Part shown: in pieces, positions 1 through 11,600 of the stretch
Layout of the letters: each line of letters opens with the position of its first letter
How positions within the stretch are numbered: the stretch's first letter is position 1
From: Adiantum capillus-veneris
Taxonomy: Eukaryota > Streptophyta > Polypodiopsida > Polypodiales > Pteridaceae
NCBI GenBank assembly: GCA_014529385.2
Contig: CM043969.1
Location: 71,402,176-71,455,175 of the forward strand
DNA: 53,000 nucleotides
Reading direction: 5' to 3'
Translations under genes and position numbers: made by a program
Notes under the pieces: model-generated
What the model was told of the DNA's origin: nothing
The model's database searches: none
The model's input: the letters and a program-made list of their open reading frames with translations, nothing else

Positions 1-225
1 GGGTCCGATTTGGACTTATCTACACAAGGGCGGCTACACATGGCTGCCTCTCATGAGAGAGGGCAACCCTTTTGGCCTATAAAAGGAGGCCATTTATACA
101 CACATTTTATATAGTGTGAAGTTGATGCAACAAGGTGAGTGTGAGGTGGTGAGAGTGAAGCAAGGCGGGAGCTCCATTAAGGGTATAATCCCTTTGTAAA
201 CTACTTCTTGTTTGGAAGTACTAAA
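1..225 (+). mobile_element. copia-type LTR, left part (split by a DNA transposon)
   Basis: This looks like the U3/R part of a Ty1-copia LTR. It has a TATA box followed by a T-rich stretch with CCCTTTGTAAAC, a layout familiar from plant copia LTRs. The sequence stops at 225 where the DNA transposon begins and resumes at 21665 with a block containing CGTGTACGTAGCCCA and GGGTGAACCACA, the typical R/U5 part of plant copia LTRs. The LTR start (TG) lies outside the window. No internal copia coding region is visible, so a solo LTR or a 3' LTR are both possible. The assignment rests on recognised sequence style, not on an alignment. Confidence 0.55.
78..86 (+). promoter_or_regulatory. TATA box of the copia-type LTR
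   Basis: TATAAAAGG lies inside the LTR-like sequence and fits a Pol II TATA element driving LTR transcription. Whether it is active cannot be told from sequence. Confidence 0.4.
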
Positions 226-258
226 GGATATAAGTATGTTAACTTGTCATGCTTTTTG
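226..258 (+). repeat. left terminal inverted repeat of the DNA transposon
   Basis: It starts GGATATAAG and contains GTTAACTTGTCATGCTTTTT. The reverse complement of 21628-21660 starts GGGTATAAG and is otherwise the same except for one base. The repeat holds an internal dyad, AAGTATG with CATGCTT (AAGCATG/CATGCTT and perfect in the right copy). Confidence 0.85.
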
Positions 259-651
259 TGCTAGTTATCATGTGGCAACAAGCATATCTTGTAAGCATAA
301 TGAGAGTGTAACTTTTCAAACGTGTGGGAATCCATCAAATATTTCAAAATAGGGAGATCTCCCTGAATCCACTTTCCTGACCATTTACGCAGTGTTTCTC
401 TGAGGGGAGTGGGGCAGTCAAAATGTGTGGAGAGAAGCGGAGTGGGCCAGTCAACATGCATGGAGAGAAGCGGGACGCAGGGGCCAGAGGTAAGAGGGAC
501 GCAGGGACCAGAGGTAAGAGAGAACCAAAAACAAAGTCGACCCCTGAACTTTCTGCTGCTTCTTCTCCGCCCCGAAAAAGGGTGAAGCTCTCTGATTCCC
601 CAGCATCCCCAATGGCAAAGACCTTGCATACAAAGGGGAAGGATGACTCAG

Positions 652-654
<3 letters not shown>

Positions 655-726
<72 letters not shown>
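655..726. repeat. (CT)36 microsatellite in intron 1 of the RING-like gene
   Basis: An uninterrupted CT tract directly follows the proposed splice donor (GTA at 652). It could serve as an extended pyrimidine tract or simply be a microsatellite. Confidence 0.9.
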
Positions 727-728
<2 letters not shown>

Positions 729-2345
729 CTCATTATGATTTGCGAGGATGGTAGTTGGTGCTGTCTTGGCTGGAGAGTTGTCCCTTGATGTCGTCTTTAG
801 CAGTAGGACATCTTGTGAATAGTCACTTGAAATACAATCGCTCAAGTCGAAGTCTGGCTCAAGAAGCACAAACTAGTGTTTGATTTGAACCTTGAAATTG
901 GAAGGAAGTGCTCAATACTGCACTTTCCTACTGCTAATCTTGTGACATTGGGGGTGTGCAGGTCGATGGAAAGCTCCAAAGTTTACAGTCCCAGTACAGA
1001 GCAAGTTTTGTATTACAGCAGAAGAGTTCAATGATGTTCATGGCCTCTCCCTGGCTGGTGCCAACCCCAAACTAGTGAGGTGGGATCAGATCAGTGATGT
1101 GGAGTGGTTCAATGTTTTCAGAGAGTCAAAGAATCGTAGTCACTATCGCATTAAATGCAGTTGTTTGCGTACTGATATGTTCGACCAGGTGATGCAGCTG
1201 CATTACAAGGTGTACCAGAAGCCCCCAACAAACATGGAGATCAACTCTGCATTCGCCAAGGGGTTTGTTAAAGAATTCAGCCCGGCGGCAATTGCAAGTA
1301 GCTCAGCCATGCAATTCAACTGGGTTGAATTCGCTGTCCAGCATTTGCAGGACCTCCGAGAGAAAGGGTACTACGAGGCCCATGTCGAAAAGTGGAGGAT
1401 GCGCAATGTATGTCTAAACATCGAGGAGGCGCAAGCTGAAATGAACGAGGATACCAAGGAGACACCCATCTCTCGCCACAGCACTCACCAGCAGGCTGAA
1501 AGCCTGTCATTTTTTGGCGTTGAGAATTTGTAGCACATAAAGGCTGCCTCTGAAATTCTCAGCAAACAACTGCAAGATGCTAAAGAACATCTTCTAACTA
1601 CAAAATCAGACTTTGAAGCTGTGAGGGTTGTCCAAGCAAGCAATGCTAGGGTCACCCCAATTGTGCTTGCTATGAGACAAAAGCTTCACGATGCTGAAAA
1701 TGAATTACAGAGGTTACTACAGAGCGACAGCGTGGATGCAAAGAGGGAAATAGAGTGTAAAGTAAAAATAGAGACATTTAAAGAGACATTGGAAGGTTTG
1801 GTATTTCTTGACAGTGAGGACACTCTTGCTGCTGACTCAACTTGTCAGCGTGTAAGTGCGTGACTTTTATGCTTCTATCGTATGATTGGAATATGTGCAC
1901 AACAGACCTATGTACTTACCATGCTCCTCTTTTTTTTGGTGTACAAATTAATGTGGAGGTTATGGAAGAAAAAGTGAATGCATGTGAAGGTCAACTGCAG
2001 CTCCTAATGCACATGAGAAAGATGCTACAAGGCTCCTCCATTCCCACTGCCCTGTGTAATATGGCTATGGGCACTTTTATAGAAAGTATAGAAGGGGTAT
2101 GCGATGGGACGATGATCAACCCGTGCAGTGGCTGCAGTTTTCCACTTGAAGTAAAGGGAATCTCCGCCATGGTCAAGATGCCTTGTGGACATAGCTATCA
2201 CTTTCTCTGCTTTGCAGCTGCATGCTCCTTGTCGACAAAATGTAGAGCTGTGACCTCTGCCAGCAAAGGATACCACAAGAATGGTGTTGGAAACCCACAG
2301 GGCAAAGACATCCAATCACACCAACATTTGGTAAGATTGTACAGG

Positions 2346-3345
2346 GTGTGCTAATTAGCATACCCACTGTGTTAATTAGAATATTTAGTGTGTTAATTGG
2401 ATATGCTAATTAGCATATCTTATATGCTGATTAGCATACTGGGTATGCTGATTAGCATATTGGATATGCTCATTAGCATACTGGGTATGCTAATTAGCGT
2501 ACCCAGTGAGAATATTGAGTGTGCTAACTGGATATGCTAATTAGCAGACCTTGTATGCTAATTAGCATACCCTGTGCTCAGTGAACAGATTAGAGTAAGT
2601 TTGGCATATTAGCATATCTAGTAAGTTAACTACCATATCCAAATGCTAACTAGCAAACTGTATATGCTGATTAGCATACTGGGTATGCTGATTAGCGTAC
2701 TGGATATGCTTATTAGCATATTGGATATGCTAATTAGCATACTGGATATGCTAAATAGCATATTGGGTATGCTAATTAGCATAGTGGGAATGCTCATTAG
2801 CATACTGGGTATGCTGATTCACATACTGAGTATGCTGATTAGCATACTGGATAATATGCTTATTAGCATATTGGATATGCTAAATAGCATACTGGGTATG
2901 CTAATTAGCATACTGGGAATACTAAATAGCATACTAGGTATGCTAATTAGCATACTGAAGACAATCCTTGTATGCTAGCTACCAACAGTCCCAGTATGCT
3001 AATTAGCATATCCAGTATGCTAATTAGCATACCCAGTATGCTCATTAGTATACCCAATATGCTAATTAGTATAAATGAGCATACTGGGTATGCTAATTAG
3101 CATATTGGATATGCTAATTAGCATACTGGAATTGCTAGTAGCTAGCATACAAGGATTGTCTTCAGTATGCTAATTAGCATACCCATTATGCTCATTAGTA
3201 TACCCAGTATGCTAATTAGCATACTTGTGCTCAGTGTACAGACTAGAGTAAGTTTGTCATAATGGCAAATCTAGTAACTAAGCTACCATCTCCAGATGCA
3301 AACTAGCATATTGGATATGCTAGTTAGCATACTCAAAAATTCGAA
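2346..3345. repeat. palindromic AT-rich minisatellite, TATGCTAATTAGCATA type
   Basis: Dozens of degenerate copies of TATGCTAATTAGCATA are separated by short CTGGG or CCCAG linkers. Each unit is itself a perfect or near-perfect dyad, so either strand can form many small hairpins. The array fills the intron between the RING-like exon (ending 2330) and the last exon (about 3489). The stretch around 3000-3230 contains segments in inverted order relative to the earlier part (for instance ACAATCCTTGTATGCTAGCTA near 2965 against its reverse complement near 3150), giving a larger inverted repeat. A related array sits in the transposase intron at 18940-20385. Confidence 0.9.
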
Positions 3346-4532
3346 TTAGCATACTGGGCTTGTCAGCATAATGGATTCCAATGTATGCCAGGCCGCACAC
3401 ATAGTCACAGCATATCAAACATTTTCTAGCATACATGACATGCTTATATGAGTCTTAATCCACATTTTTTGTTGCAGGCCTGGGACAGTCCCTCCGTGAT
3501 GTGGGCAGTGTGCATGACACGAAGGGCAAGGGAAAGGCTGTAATGGAGGACCTTTCAATCGAGGAGAGTGATGAGCTGGATACAGGTGAGAACCCTTTGA
3601 TGGAGAAGGGTGTTGAGCTGGATGCAAGGAGTGAAGGGGTGGATGAGGGCTCCTAGCAGATGCCAAATGAAAGCATGAAAACAACGGAGGAAGGCGGTGA
3701 TGTGAACAGGAACTCAGAAGATGAAAAAGAAGATGATTTTTTTGTCATGGATCCTAGTGTGCCTCATGTGCCAGCGATGCCTGCTGCAACTGACAAAGCC
3801 GAAGCTTCTCGGCAGCAGACAGTGGCTAGTGGCTCAGGGGAAACTTTGAAGAATGACAACATAGAAGATGAGCAAGAAGTTGGTGACAACAGCCCTCTCG
3901 AGGGTTTTTTGCGTAAAGCTCAGCTGAAAAGAAAAGTTGGCCTTGAAGAGGTACCCGAAGACATTGCAAGCACAGCCTGTGGTTCGGACAAGGCTGAAAG
4001 CTCCAAAGGTGAAAAGAAAGCCACCCGCTCAAGAGCTTGCAAAAAATTGTGTTAAGACTTATTGCTCCCTACCCGGTTGTGCCCTTCACTGTATATGCTA
4101 GACCATTTTGAAACCCAAATGCGTATTGTAACTGACATGCATTTTGTTTTCCAATGAAAATGTACTTTTGTGCAATATAAATCTGAGTAGCAGTTCATTG
4201 TAATAGTTCATTGTAATTTTTGCGGTTTTTCTTTTTTAAACTTGTTCATTTCGTATCGCGGTTTCCCTGCAAAGGAAGAGAAACAGGCATTGATCGTCAT
4301 GCCTGATGCAACTACGGCCGTGCAATGGCAGAAATTACGGAGATGGCGAGTCCACAAAGCCAGGCAGTTAAGGAGACAGAAAATGGAGATTGAAAAACGC
4401 CTTGAACGATATTCACAGCTTGCCCATAGTATTATTGAGCGCCTAAATTATGTGCACCCAAGTGGGCCAGTTATTTTTGCTAAATGGTATCCTCTACCAT
4501 ACCTAATATGGGTGCCTAAGCGTTTATGTGAT

Positions 4533-5492
4533 TGTTGACCGCTGGGTCAACAACACAACATAACTCAAGTTTCGTACCAAAGTCTTATCTTTTGCGAGTT
4601 ATGAAATGCTGCGGATTATGGCAGCTATAAACGTCATTTGTAATGAGTAGTTATTCTAGTTTCAGAAGCCGGGGTGCAATGGCACTTCCAGATTGTAAAT
4701 ACAGAGCCATTTGACCCTTTCAACCCCATTTTTTGTTAAACCTAAGGTAGCCTTAGTATATAAGGTACCTAGGTCATTTTGTAAAAAAGACTTTTATCAT
4801 AATCAAACTTTAGCGCTGCCGTCTACTGTGTGAGAGAGAGAAAGAGAGAGAGCGTGAGCTTCATCCTCTCGCTACGCCCGGCTCGCTCAATGCATTGGAG
4901 ATCCGACTGCACCATTGTTGTAGGCTCGAGGAGAGCTACGTGACAACGCCAAGCATTCCACGCGAGAAGAAGCGCACACGTCGACGCATTTACGAGCTAT
5001 TTGTGGTCGTAAGTGTATCAAACGATGTCTGTTTTCTGCGTGCTAGTAGTCTATAGAATCGTGGTGACATAAGCTACGCATAGGTACTCATAAATTTCAG
5101 TTTCGGGCACTTTCAAAATTCTGTTCTGTCATCCTACGCGTTTTCCGCAGATGGGTTTAGAGTGAGGTTTTTGAGTGTAGAAGCTTAGGGATAAGTGTAT
5201 CCTAGTGAGGGGATGGTGTTCCTTAAGTTTCGTAGGAATCTGGCATGATTAGGTGAGTTACCTTCCGTATGTGTGTATGTGGCTAGGTGGTGTAGTTGAG
5301 AGCAGTGAGGTTCTTGATTGTGGTATAGTTGGCCTTCCAGAGTGTTGTATGTGTAGGATGGTCTCAGCCTGACAAGCTACAGAGATTTCCTCCATGTGCC
5401 TATCGTGTCATCTGTGTCCTCGATTGAAATTATGTTGATCTAGGTAGTGTTTGCATGCACTTCATGGGTGTGTGAGTCGCTCTTGTCCAACA
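4533..5492 (+). repeat. 5' LTR
   Basis: This is a 960-bp direct repeat of 14865-15821, with TG and CA ends inside a short inverted repeat (TGTTG and CAACA). It contains a TATA box, a GA-rich stretch after position 4831, and a half copy of the leader palindrome (CATCCTACGCG near 5130). Confidence 0.95.
4757..4765 (+). promoter_or_regulatory. TATA box in the 5' LTR
   Basis: TATATAAGG is conserved in the 3' LTR at 15086-15094. It probably positions the start of the element's genomic transcript. Confidence 0.5.
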
Positions 5493-5511
5493 TTGGCACT
5501 GTTTCCGGGGA
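5493..5511 (+). other. primer binding site of the retrotransposon
   Basis: TGGCACTGTTTCCGGGGA starts one or two bases after the 5' LTR. It differs at three positions from TGGCGCCGTTGCCGGGGA, which I recall as the tRNA-Asp-type site of Athila/Tat elements. Confidence 0.75.
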
Positions 5512-7882
5512 CACAAGGACTTAAGTAGGTTTCCTACTAACACTCGTGTGATGTTTGCTTGATTTAGTTTCGGCTAAAGAAAGCATTTTTCTTAAGTGGA
5601 TCCGGAAGAGGATATTCCGGGATCAAGTGGATAGCCAAGAAGCGTGTGTCTTGCCGAGGGTCTACGACTAGATAGGTTTAGTTAGGATCTGTGGATTAGA
5701 GTAGTTGTTGGTGGTCGAGGGATTTGTGAGGTGATAAAAGCGTTTACTAGTCCGTGTGTGGCAGTGAAGCGTTTTTCTACTCATAGATGCAAAACCCCAT
5801 ATGATTTGTAGGAGTAGCTTTAGGTAAGTGATCCGATTCTGATCTAGAGCTATTCAACATTGAATTATTTGCTAAAGTGCTTGATTGCATTTGAAATCAC
5901 AGAAAAGTGTGCTTTTGAGGGTAAAAATGCATTAAACAAGCTTTTGTGGATATTTTTGTATGACTGACTGATGATGTGCATATAAAAGAGCATTTGCAAG
6001 GCTTCTGTGAAGAAAACCTGCAATTCTGTAAACATAGACATCCTACGCGTAGGATGTCTCAAGGGGGTTCTGGAGACCAAATTTGAAAATTTTGACTGCA
6101 CCAGTGGGTTCAGAGGGTAGGTTTTACCCTAGTAACATATTGACTTGGGTGTTTTTCCCTATTTTTGTTGACCAAAAGCCAAAAGGCGGAGTCAGAAAAC
6201 GTAAAATTTCAGCACAGGCTTAATTGAGTGATTTTTGCATGTTTTTGCAATTGTAAAGCATACTTTCACTTTCTGAGAGCATAAGGAAGCATCAGGGACA
6301 CTTCAGTCTCAAAAAATCAGCAAAAGACATCCTACGCATAGGATGTCTACAGGGTGATCTGGTGGAAATTTTGAAATTCTGAGTTTACCAATGTGTTCAA
6401 AAGGTAGGTTCTACCCTATTTTCACCTGGAAAGTGGAAATTTGACCAAGTTTTGACAGATCAAAGCCAAAAGACTAGAATTGCCAGACATCCTACCCATG
6501 TTGTGCCAAGGTATTATTCCAAGACCAAAACCATAGGGTGACTTCATGTGCATGTTATACATGATGTTTTGAGTGCATGTGAGAGATTTTATCTCATTTG
6601 GGTCAGTGAAAGGAAGATTGAACAGACTTTGGCATTTTTGACTGAAAAAGGCAAGAATAACTAGTTTTGGAGACTTTTGAAATCCAAACCAAATTCTAAG
6701 CATACCACTGGGTTGCTGACATCAAGGGGAAGCTGTGGGACAAGTCTGGGGTCAAACATGCCAAAAAGACATCCTACGCGTAGGATGTCTTTTGTGTGAT
6801 TTTGGACTCTAAACAAAATTCTGAGCATACCACAGTGATCAGCACCTTAAGGAGAGTCTGTGGTCAAAAAAGACATCCTACGCGTAGGATGTCTAATGCA
6901 TAATTCTGAAACCAAAATTCTACTGTGACCATACCATGCTGTGATATAGCCTTAGATAAGCCTCCTAGGAAAATTTGGTCCAATTTGGAGTTGATTTGAC
7001 TTAGGAATTCATCAAAACAGACATCAGGCTTCTGGAACAGATTCTTGATCATTTGACCAACCCATAGGTGTCAGAATCAAAAAGTAAAAATAGCTGTGGG
7101 TTTAGCACATGAAGGGGAGACTACAGTGCAAGTTTGGACAAAATCATAGCAGTTAGACATCCTACGCGTAGGATGTCTTCAGCTTGATTTAGGACTCCAA
7201 ACCAACTTATGAGCACACCATTGTGATCAACACATCAAGGAGAAGCTGGAGTGAAAATTTCAAGTCATTCTGAGCAAAAAGACATTCTACGCGTAGGATG
7301 TCTCAAGGCCATTTTTAGGTCCAAATCAACCTCTAAGCATACCATTGTGTTGCTGGACTTAAGGGGAGTCTTTGGACCAAATTTTGTTAAATTCTGAGCA
7401 TATAGACATCCTACGTGTAGGATGTCTCTAGGCCAGTTTTAGGGTCCAACTGTAATTTTGACCATACAAGAGTGTTCACAGTGTCATAGAGATCCCAAAT
7501 CTTTTTTCAAAATTGAATTTGGACTCATTTTGACTATTCTAAACTGCATTTCACTGTTTTGGCCATAACTTTCACAAACGGTATCGGATTCGAAAAGTTT
7601 TTATATCAAAACGTAGCCTGAGAGAGGCTCTACAGATCTTAGACAAAAACATGAACTAAATGTTTGCCTATGGAAACCATTTAGTTCAATTTTGAAAAAA
7701 ACATCGTTTGAGGCCTCAAAATTCATCCGCAAGTTAGGGGTGTCTGAAAGCGACAATTTACGAGAATTGTGATGAAATGGTTGCGGGTTTGGACAAAGTT
7801 TCGACTTTTCCCTAACCAAAGCACTTGAACACAGTGGACTAAGTCTACTTGAACCAAGAAAAAACTCTTAAGCCCAGAAATC
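5512..7882 (+). other. long untranslated leader of the retrotransposon
   Basis: About 2.4 kb separate the primer site from the gag start with no supported coding sequence. The stretch carries the spaced palindromes listed separately and loosely repeated text around them (variants of AATTCTGAGCATACCA and TCAAGGGGAAGCTGTGG), so part of the leader is itself a degenerate tandem repeat. Confidence 0.7.
6036..7427. repeat. series of 24-bp palindromes in the retrotransposon leader
   Basis: AGACATCCTACG followed by its reverse complement occurs at 6036-6059, 6325-6348 (one changed base), 6767-6790, 6871-6894, 7155-7178, 7280-7303 and 7404-7427, with a half site at 6485-6500. Start-to-start distances are 289, 442 (with the half site between), 104, 284, 125 and 124 bases. 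Four copies are perfect palindromes over 24 bases, while the text between is much less conserved. Half sites (CATCCTACGCG) occur in both LTRs. Confidence 0.95.
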
Positions 7883-8962
7883 ATGTCTACCCTAGATTCA
7901 AACGCAGCTTACACAAGCTTGGAGATCCAGACGATAGAGGAATATCCTCCCACAATGGATCTTCCAAACTTGCAATTGATAAAGACCCATCTTGTTGCGA
8001 GAGTTTGGATGATTGGTCATGAGAGTGAAGGACTATACAAATACATTGACGACAATGAGGTCAATCTTCATAGGTGCTTAGATCCATACCTAGAAGAGAT
8101 AACGGATTACAAGCTCTTATATGTCTACACATACGGAGTCGACTGTCAATGGAGATCTATAGTTGTCGACAAGTATGGACGAGAATACAGAGTTGTAGAA
8201 AGCACAAATCCACAGACTGTACTAGAAAGAGGTGGATATTTGGTCAATGAAGGACCACAAATGCCTCCACCAAACACGAGAATTCCTATAGAAATTCCAG
8301 GAAGAGAGCCACCATGATTCCCTTCAAGAGCGATAACGAGAGAAGGATTGGGAGAGTCTCTGGTTAGACTTGTAGACAATCGACGAGTTAGACCATCCCA
8401 AGTCCAGAAATGGGTAAACAGAAAATACTCCGGAGATAAAGATCCGAGAGATCACGTAACGGCTTTTAGAAGAAAGATTAGAGTAGAGGAAGTTTCAGAT
8501 TTTGCGACACAATTTGCGGGATTTGGATTGACTCTAGAAGATGATGCAGCTACATGGTTCGAATCGGTGGAAAAATTGGATTTTGAGACCCTAGATGAGC
8601 TGCTTGAGGAGTTTATTGAAGAATTCTCGCCAAAAGGCATTGCTCACAACACGGTCTCACAAATCCATAGATTCAAATAGAAAGAGGATGAATCAATACG
8701 CAAAGCATCATTACGACTCAAGAGATATGTTAAGCTCTGTCCGAGAGCGGAATTACCTACGCAAGCACGATTGATGCTGATCTTTATCCAGGGAATGAGA
8801 CATCCGGGCCTTCAGAAGGATCTACATATGATAAGGAGGATAACGCTAAACGAGTTGATCAAAGAGGCTCTTTATCTAGTGGATAATTGTGAGGCATACA
8901 AAGAAAAGGACTTAAGAGTCAAGGAGATGACACATCCTCTCAGCACAGTGTTTCACAGATAA
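7883..8962 (+). pseudogene. retrotransposon gag, N-terminal and core part
   Basis: One reading frame from the ATG at 7883 is interrupted by TGA at 8315-8317 and TAG at 8678-8680. The core from about 8400 shows the Ty3-type gag fold signature: KWVNRKYSGDKDPRDHVTAF, then DDAATWFESVEKLDFETLDELLEEFIEEFS, then SIRKASLRLKRYVKLC. Gag forms the particle that packages element RNA in the cytoplasm. A frameshift near 8925 moves the continuation into the frame used at 9019. The upstream 144 residues (from MSTLDSNAAY) are unfamiliar. The stops fit C-to-T changes (CGA to TGA, CAG to TAG). Confidence 0.75.
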
Positions 8963-9018
8963 GTGAGTCCATTTCCAAGCCAACGGCACCTATTGATCAA
9001 GAAAAGCTTATCGACGAC

Positions 9019-9699
9019 TTGGTGAAGAGATTGATTCCTCTTGTAAGGTCTGATTCAGGAGAGCCTAAGTGGTGTGAAATTGAGAGAAAATGGACGAACC
9101 ATACGGAGGAAGAGTGCTATTATAGCATGGAAAATGATAGGGAGAGGTATGTACAACCTGTTCCAAAAGCACCTACTCCACCTAGATACATTACGGGGAA
9201 TGCACCAAGACCAGTAGGAGTTTTAAGGCCACAGCTTGTCTTAGGACAACAACCTCCGCTGCCAGGTGCTAGAATGCCGGTAGACATGAGATACATGCCA
9301 ATGATGGAAGCATCAAATAAACCAACGCCAGTACCAGCTACAATGTGGTATAGCAACCAAAGTGGGTACTACCCTTTGGAGCAACAAAATGTTAGAGAAA
9401 CACGTGGAGTGGTGAGGCCGGTACAACCTCCACCTCCTGGGTTTCAGTCGAAAGAAAGAAGGTATGAAATGGACGAAAGGACATTGCGATTCATTGCAAA
9501 TAGCGGCTTATCTAGGTCAAAGCTTGCTTATAGCCAAGAGGAAATGCTAAAAGAATCTCCTCAACCAGAGACAGATTGTCACAAAAGTCGTGACAACCAC
9601 TTGGTCAAACAATGTCCTCATACGGAGATCACTGAAGTAAATGCCTATTGTCTTGAGTGTGGCATCACTCACTTGATCCTCGATTGTTCAGCTCCCTAG
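9019..9699 (+). pseudogene. retrotransposon gag, C-terminal part with zinc-knuckle-like motif
   Basis: This continues gag in a shifted frame. It is proline-rich in the middle, with PPRYITGN and QPPPPGFQ segments. It ends with CLECGITHLILDC, which resembles a CCHC knuckle one residue short in the second spacer (C-x2-C-x3-H-x4-C). Upstream CHKSRDNHLVKQCPH may be a second, degenerate knuckle. Such motifs bind element RNA. The frame changes again just after 9690. Confidence 0.6.
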
Positions 9700-9701
9700 T
9701 A

Positions 9702-10606
9702 GCTCAGAAAATGAAAATGTTGTACCAGTTCAAGTAGTTACGAGAGCACAAGCTCAAAAGAAAGCTGATGAAAATCCAGAAACAAAGAACACGGAAAGTG
9801 ACACAAGTCCAAAGACAGATGATGGACCAAAGACAGACGCACCTAGTCAGAAAACCAAGAGCAAACGAAATAGTTGGAAAGCTAGAAAGACTAGGATGAA
9901 AGCACGCAGGGAACAAGAGCAAAAATCCCTAGCTGAGAAGCTTACCGAAGCTGAGGAGAAGATAAAACAACATGAGGAAAAGGAGGCACCTTCTCTTACA
10001 CAGATGGTTAAACCTCTAGAAGAACCATCCACGGATGAGAAACCGAGAAGTGCTAGTTCAGGAGGATCTGTGTTGGCAGAGAAGGTTAATGAGACATTAG
10101 ATGCCCTCTTGAAAGCCTATGATGTGAGGCTCAAAAACAACCAAACCCAAGAACACAGGTGGATGACATATCCCTATGAGGAACTAGAAAAGCAAAGGTT
10201 TGAAATGTGCCATAAAATGATTCAAACAGCCCAAGCTTTACTAGAACCACCAGTTGCAAAACCTGAGGATGTGATCCGTGTCATGCCTACACAAGTAATC
10301 CCACCAAACCAGGAACTAAAAGAGCCAGATTCTAGTCACGAGCACATACCAAACCTCAAAGACCCAGCATTAGAACCAAGGATAGTACTGAATACCACGG
10401 ATAACTCTTCCGAGGGATTTCACCAATCTATACCTGAGGATTGTAAAGAGATAGATGGTCTTGACGAATTGTGGAAACAAGTCAGAGAGGCCAATGAATC
10501 CGATGACCTAAGAAGACAAGTAGACAAGATTGGTGATGAACGAGGAGTGTTTCTACCGCCAATAGAAGAATTTGAGACTGGATCTCAAATAAATCTAGAC
10601 GTGTGA
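9702..10606 (+). pseudogene. gag-protease linker region, charged coiled coil
   Basis: The frame opens with VVTRAQAQKK, a motif commonly found between gag and protease in plant Ty3 polyproteins. It continues with Lys/Glu-rich heptads around 9890-10000 (SLAEKLTEAEEKIKQHEEKE) and an acidic tail. It is out of frame with the knuckle region, so a continuous polyprotein is no longer encoded. No enzymatic motif is seen. Confidence 0.55.
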
Positions 10607-10639
10607 TCATATTGGGGCGAGAAAGGATCTGTACAATCT

Positions 10640-11578
10640 ATGGATAGTCAACCCCATTCGCTAAGAACACTACCGTCCTACATGGGAGAGTACAAGACCA
10701 AGTCAGATGTGGTTGCAGTCCCATCACAGAGACTATCTCCCAACAAGGCCATCGATTCAAAGGGGCTAGTAGATATTCTATCTACCCCAGTCACCTGTAC
10801 AATAATGTTAGCCGAGTTGCTCAGAATTAGACCAAACATGTGGGCTAATGTGGGTAAATGTCTAGAGAAATTTGGTGTAAAAACCCTAATGACTCAAATC
10901 GAGGAAGGCATCAAAGAGCTTGAAATGCCTCAACTAAATACTAGGCCAGTTCCATTAAACAAGGTAGGCGAGTATTACGAGGGAGAAGATGGAAACACCA
11001 CCCTTCCTGTGGAATTCAATAATGTAAAAACCATGGCAATCCTTGACAGTGGAGCTGGTGTGGCCATTGCAACCAAAGAGGTTTGGAAAAAATGGGGAAA
11101 ACCTGCCTTGATATCCACACGAATGACCCTGTAGCTTGCAGACGGACACACAGAAAAGCCCCTAGGACTGCTAGAAAAAGTACTTGTTACTTCTTGTGGC
11201 ATTGAATATGAACACACTTTTGCTGTTGTTGACTTTGGCAAGAAGAACAACTATGACATCATTCTCGGAAGACCATTCATGCGACAATTGAAAATGGTCC
11301 AAGATTGGGGTTATGACCATATATACCTGAGACATATGGAGACCATAACAAAGATAAACTTGAGGGACCATAGCTATATGGATGTGACAAGAACACCGGT
11401 AGAGGAGTTTGATTCCGCCACAGTAGCAGGATCAGAACTTCCAGCTTGGTTAGGTAAGCCTAAAGAACTGTGGATGTGTGGAGCTTCACAATGTGGTAGC
11501 TTAAAACGTGAGGAATGTATCCTAGAGCGGGTTATAGAGGATAAGGAATCCCGGAACCATTTCCTGAAGAAGAGTTGA
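10640..11578 (+). pseudogene. retrotransposon aspartic protease
   Basis: AILDSGAGVAIATKEVW carries the D-S/T-G catalytic triad. About 80 residues later, YDIILGRPFMRQLK matches the ILG/hydrophobic block of retropepsins. Both blocks are in one frame, split by a TAG at 11132-11134 (CTG TAG CTT, possibly from CAG). Retropepsins cut the element polyprotein during particle maturation. In a complete Ty3 element reverse transcriptase would follow; here it does not. Confidence 0.8.
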
Positions 11579-11600
11579 GCCTTTTGGATGGGAACACATC

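Larger units (their letters stand above)
423..4055 (+). pseudogene. coiled-coil/RING-like cargo gene of the DNA transposon, multi-exon, two in-frame TAG stops
   Basis: Function not recognised. Proposed exons are 423-651, 962-1851, 1959-2330 and about 3489-4055. The first two junctions use GT-AG signals (GTACTC, GTAAGT donors) and keep phase; the last acceptor is uncertain. Exon 1 encodes GEKR/GKR-type basic repeats and a nuclear-localisation-like PPRKRVKL. Exon 2 encodes an unfamiliar globular region (WKAPKFTVPVQSKF, then VRWDQISDVEWF) followed by a coiled coil. Exon 3 has a RING-like start (CSGC, then MPCGHSYHFLC) with an imperfect last cysteine pair. The final exon is acidic, then basic (KKATRSRACKKLC). 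In-frame TAG codons at 1531-1533 and 3654-3656 break it; each is one C-to-T change from CAG. The last intron holds a palindromic minisatellite. Poly(A)-like AATATAAA lies after the stop. Confidence 0.55.

Noticed and set aside
2643-2978. Open frame encoding repeated MLISILG-type residues
   Set aside because: It is the translation of the TATGCTAATTAGCATA minisatellite inside an intron; composition follows the repeat.
2346-3345. CRISPR-like or integron-like array
   Set aside because: Units are near-contiguous dyads with degenerate linkers and sit inside a spliced gene; this is a minisatellite.
6036-7427. CRISPR-like array (short palindromic repeats with spacers)
   Set aside because: Spacers are long, unequal and mutually similar, the repeats lie in a retrotransposon leader, and the genome is eukaryotic.
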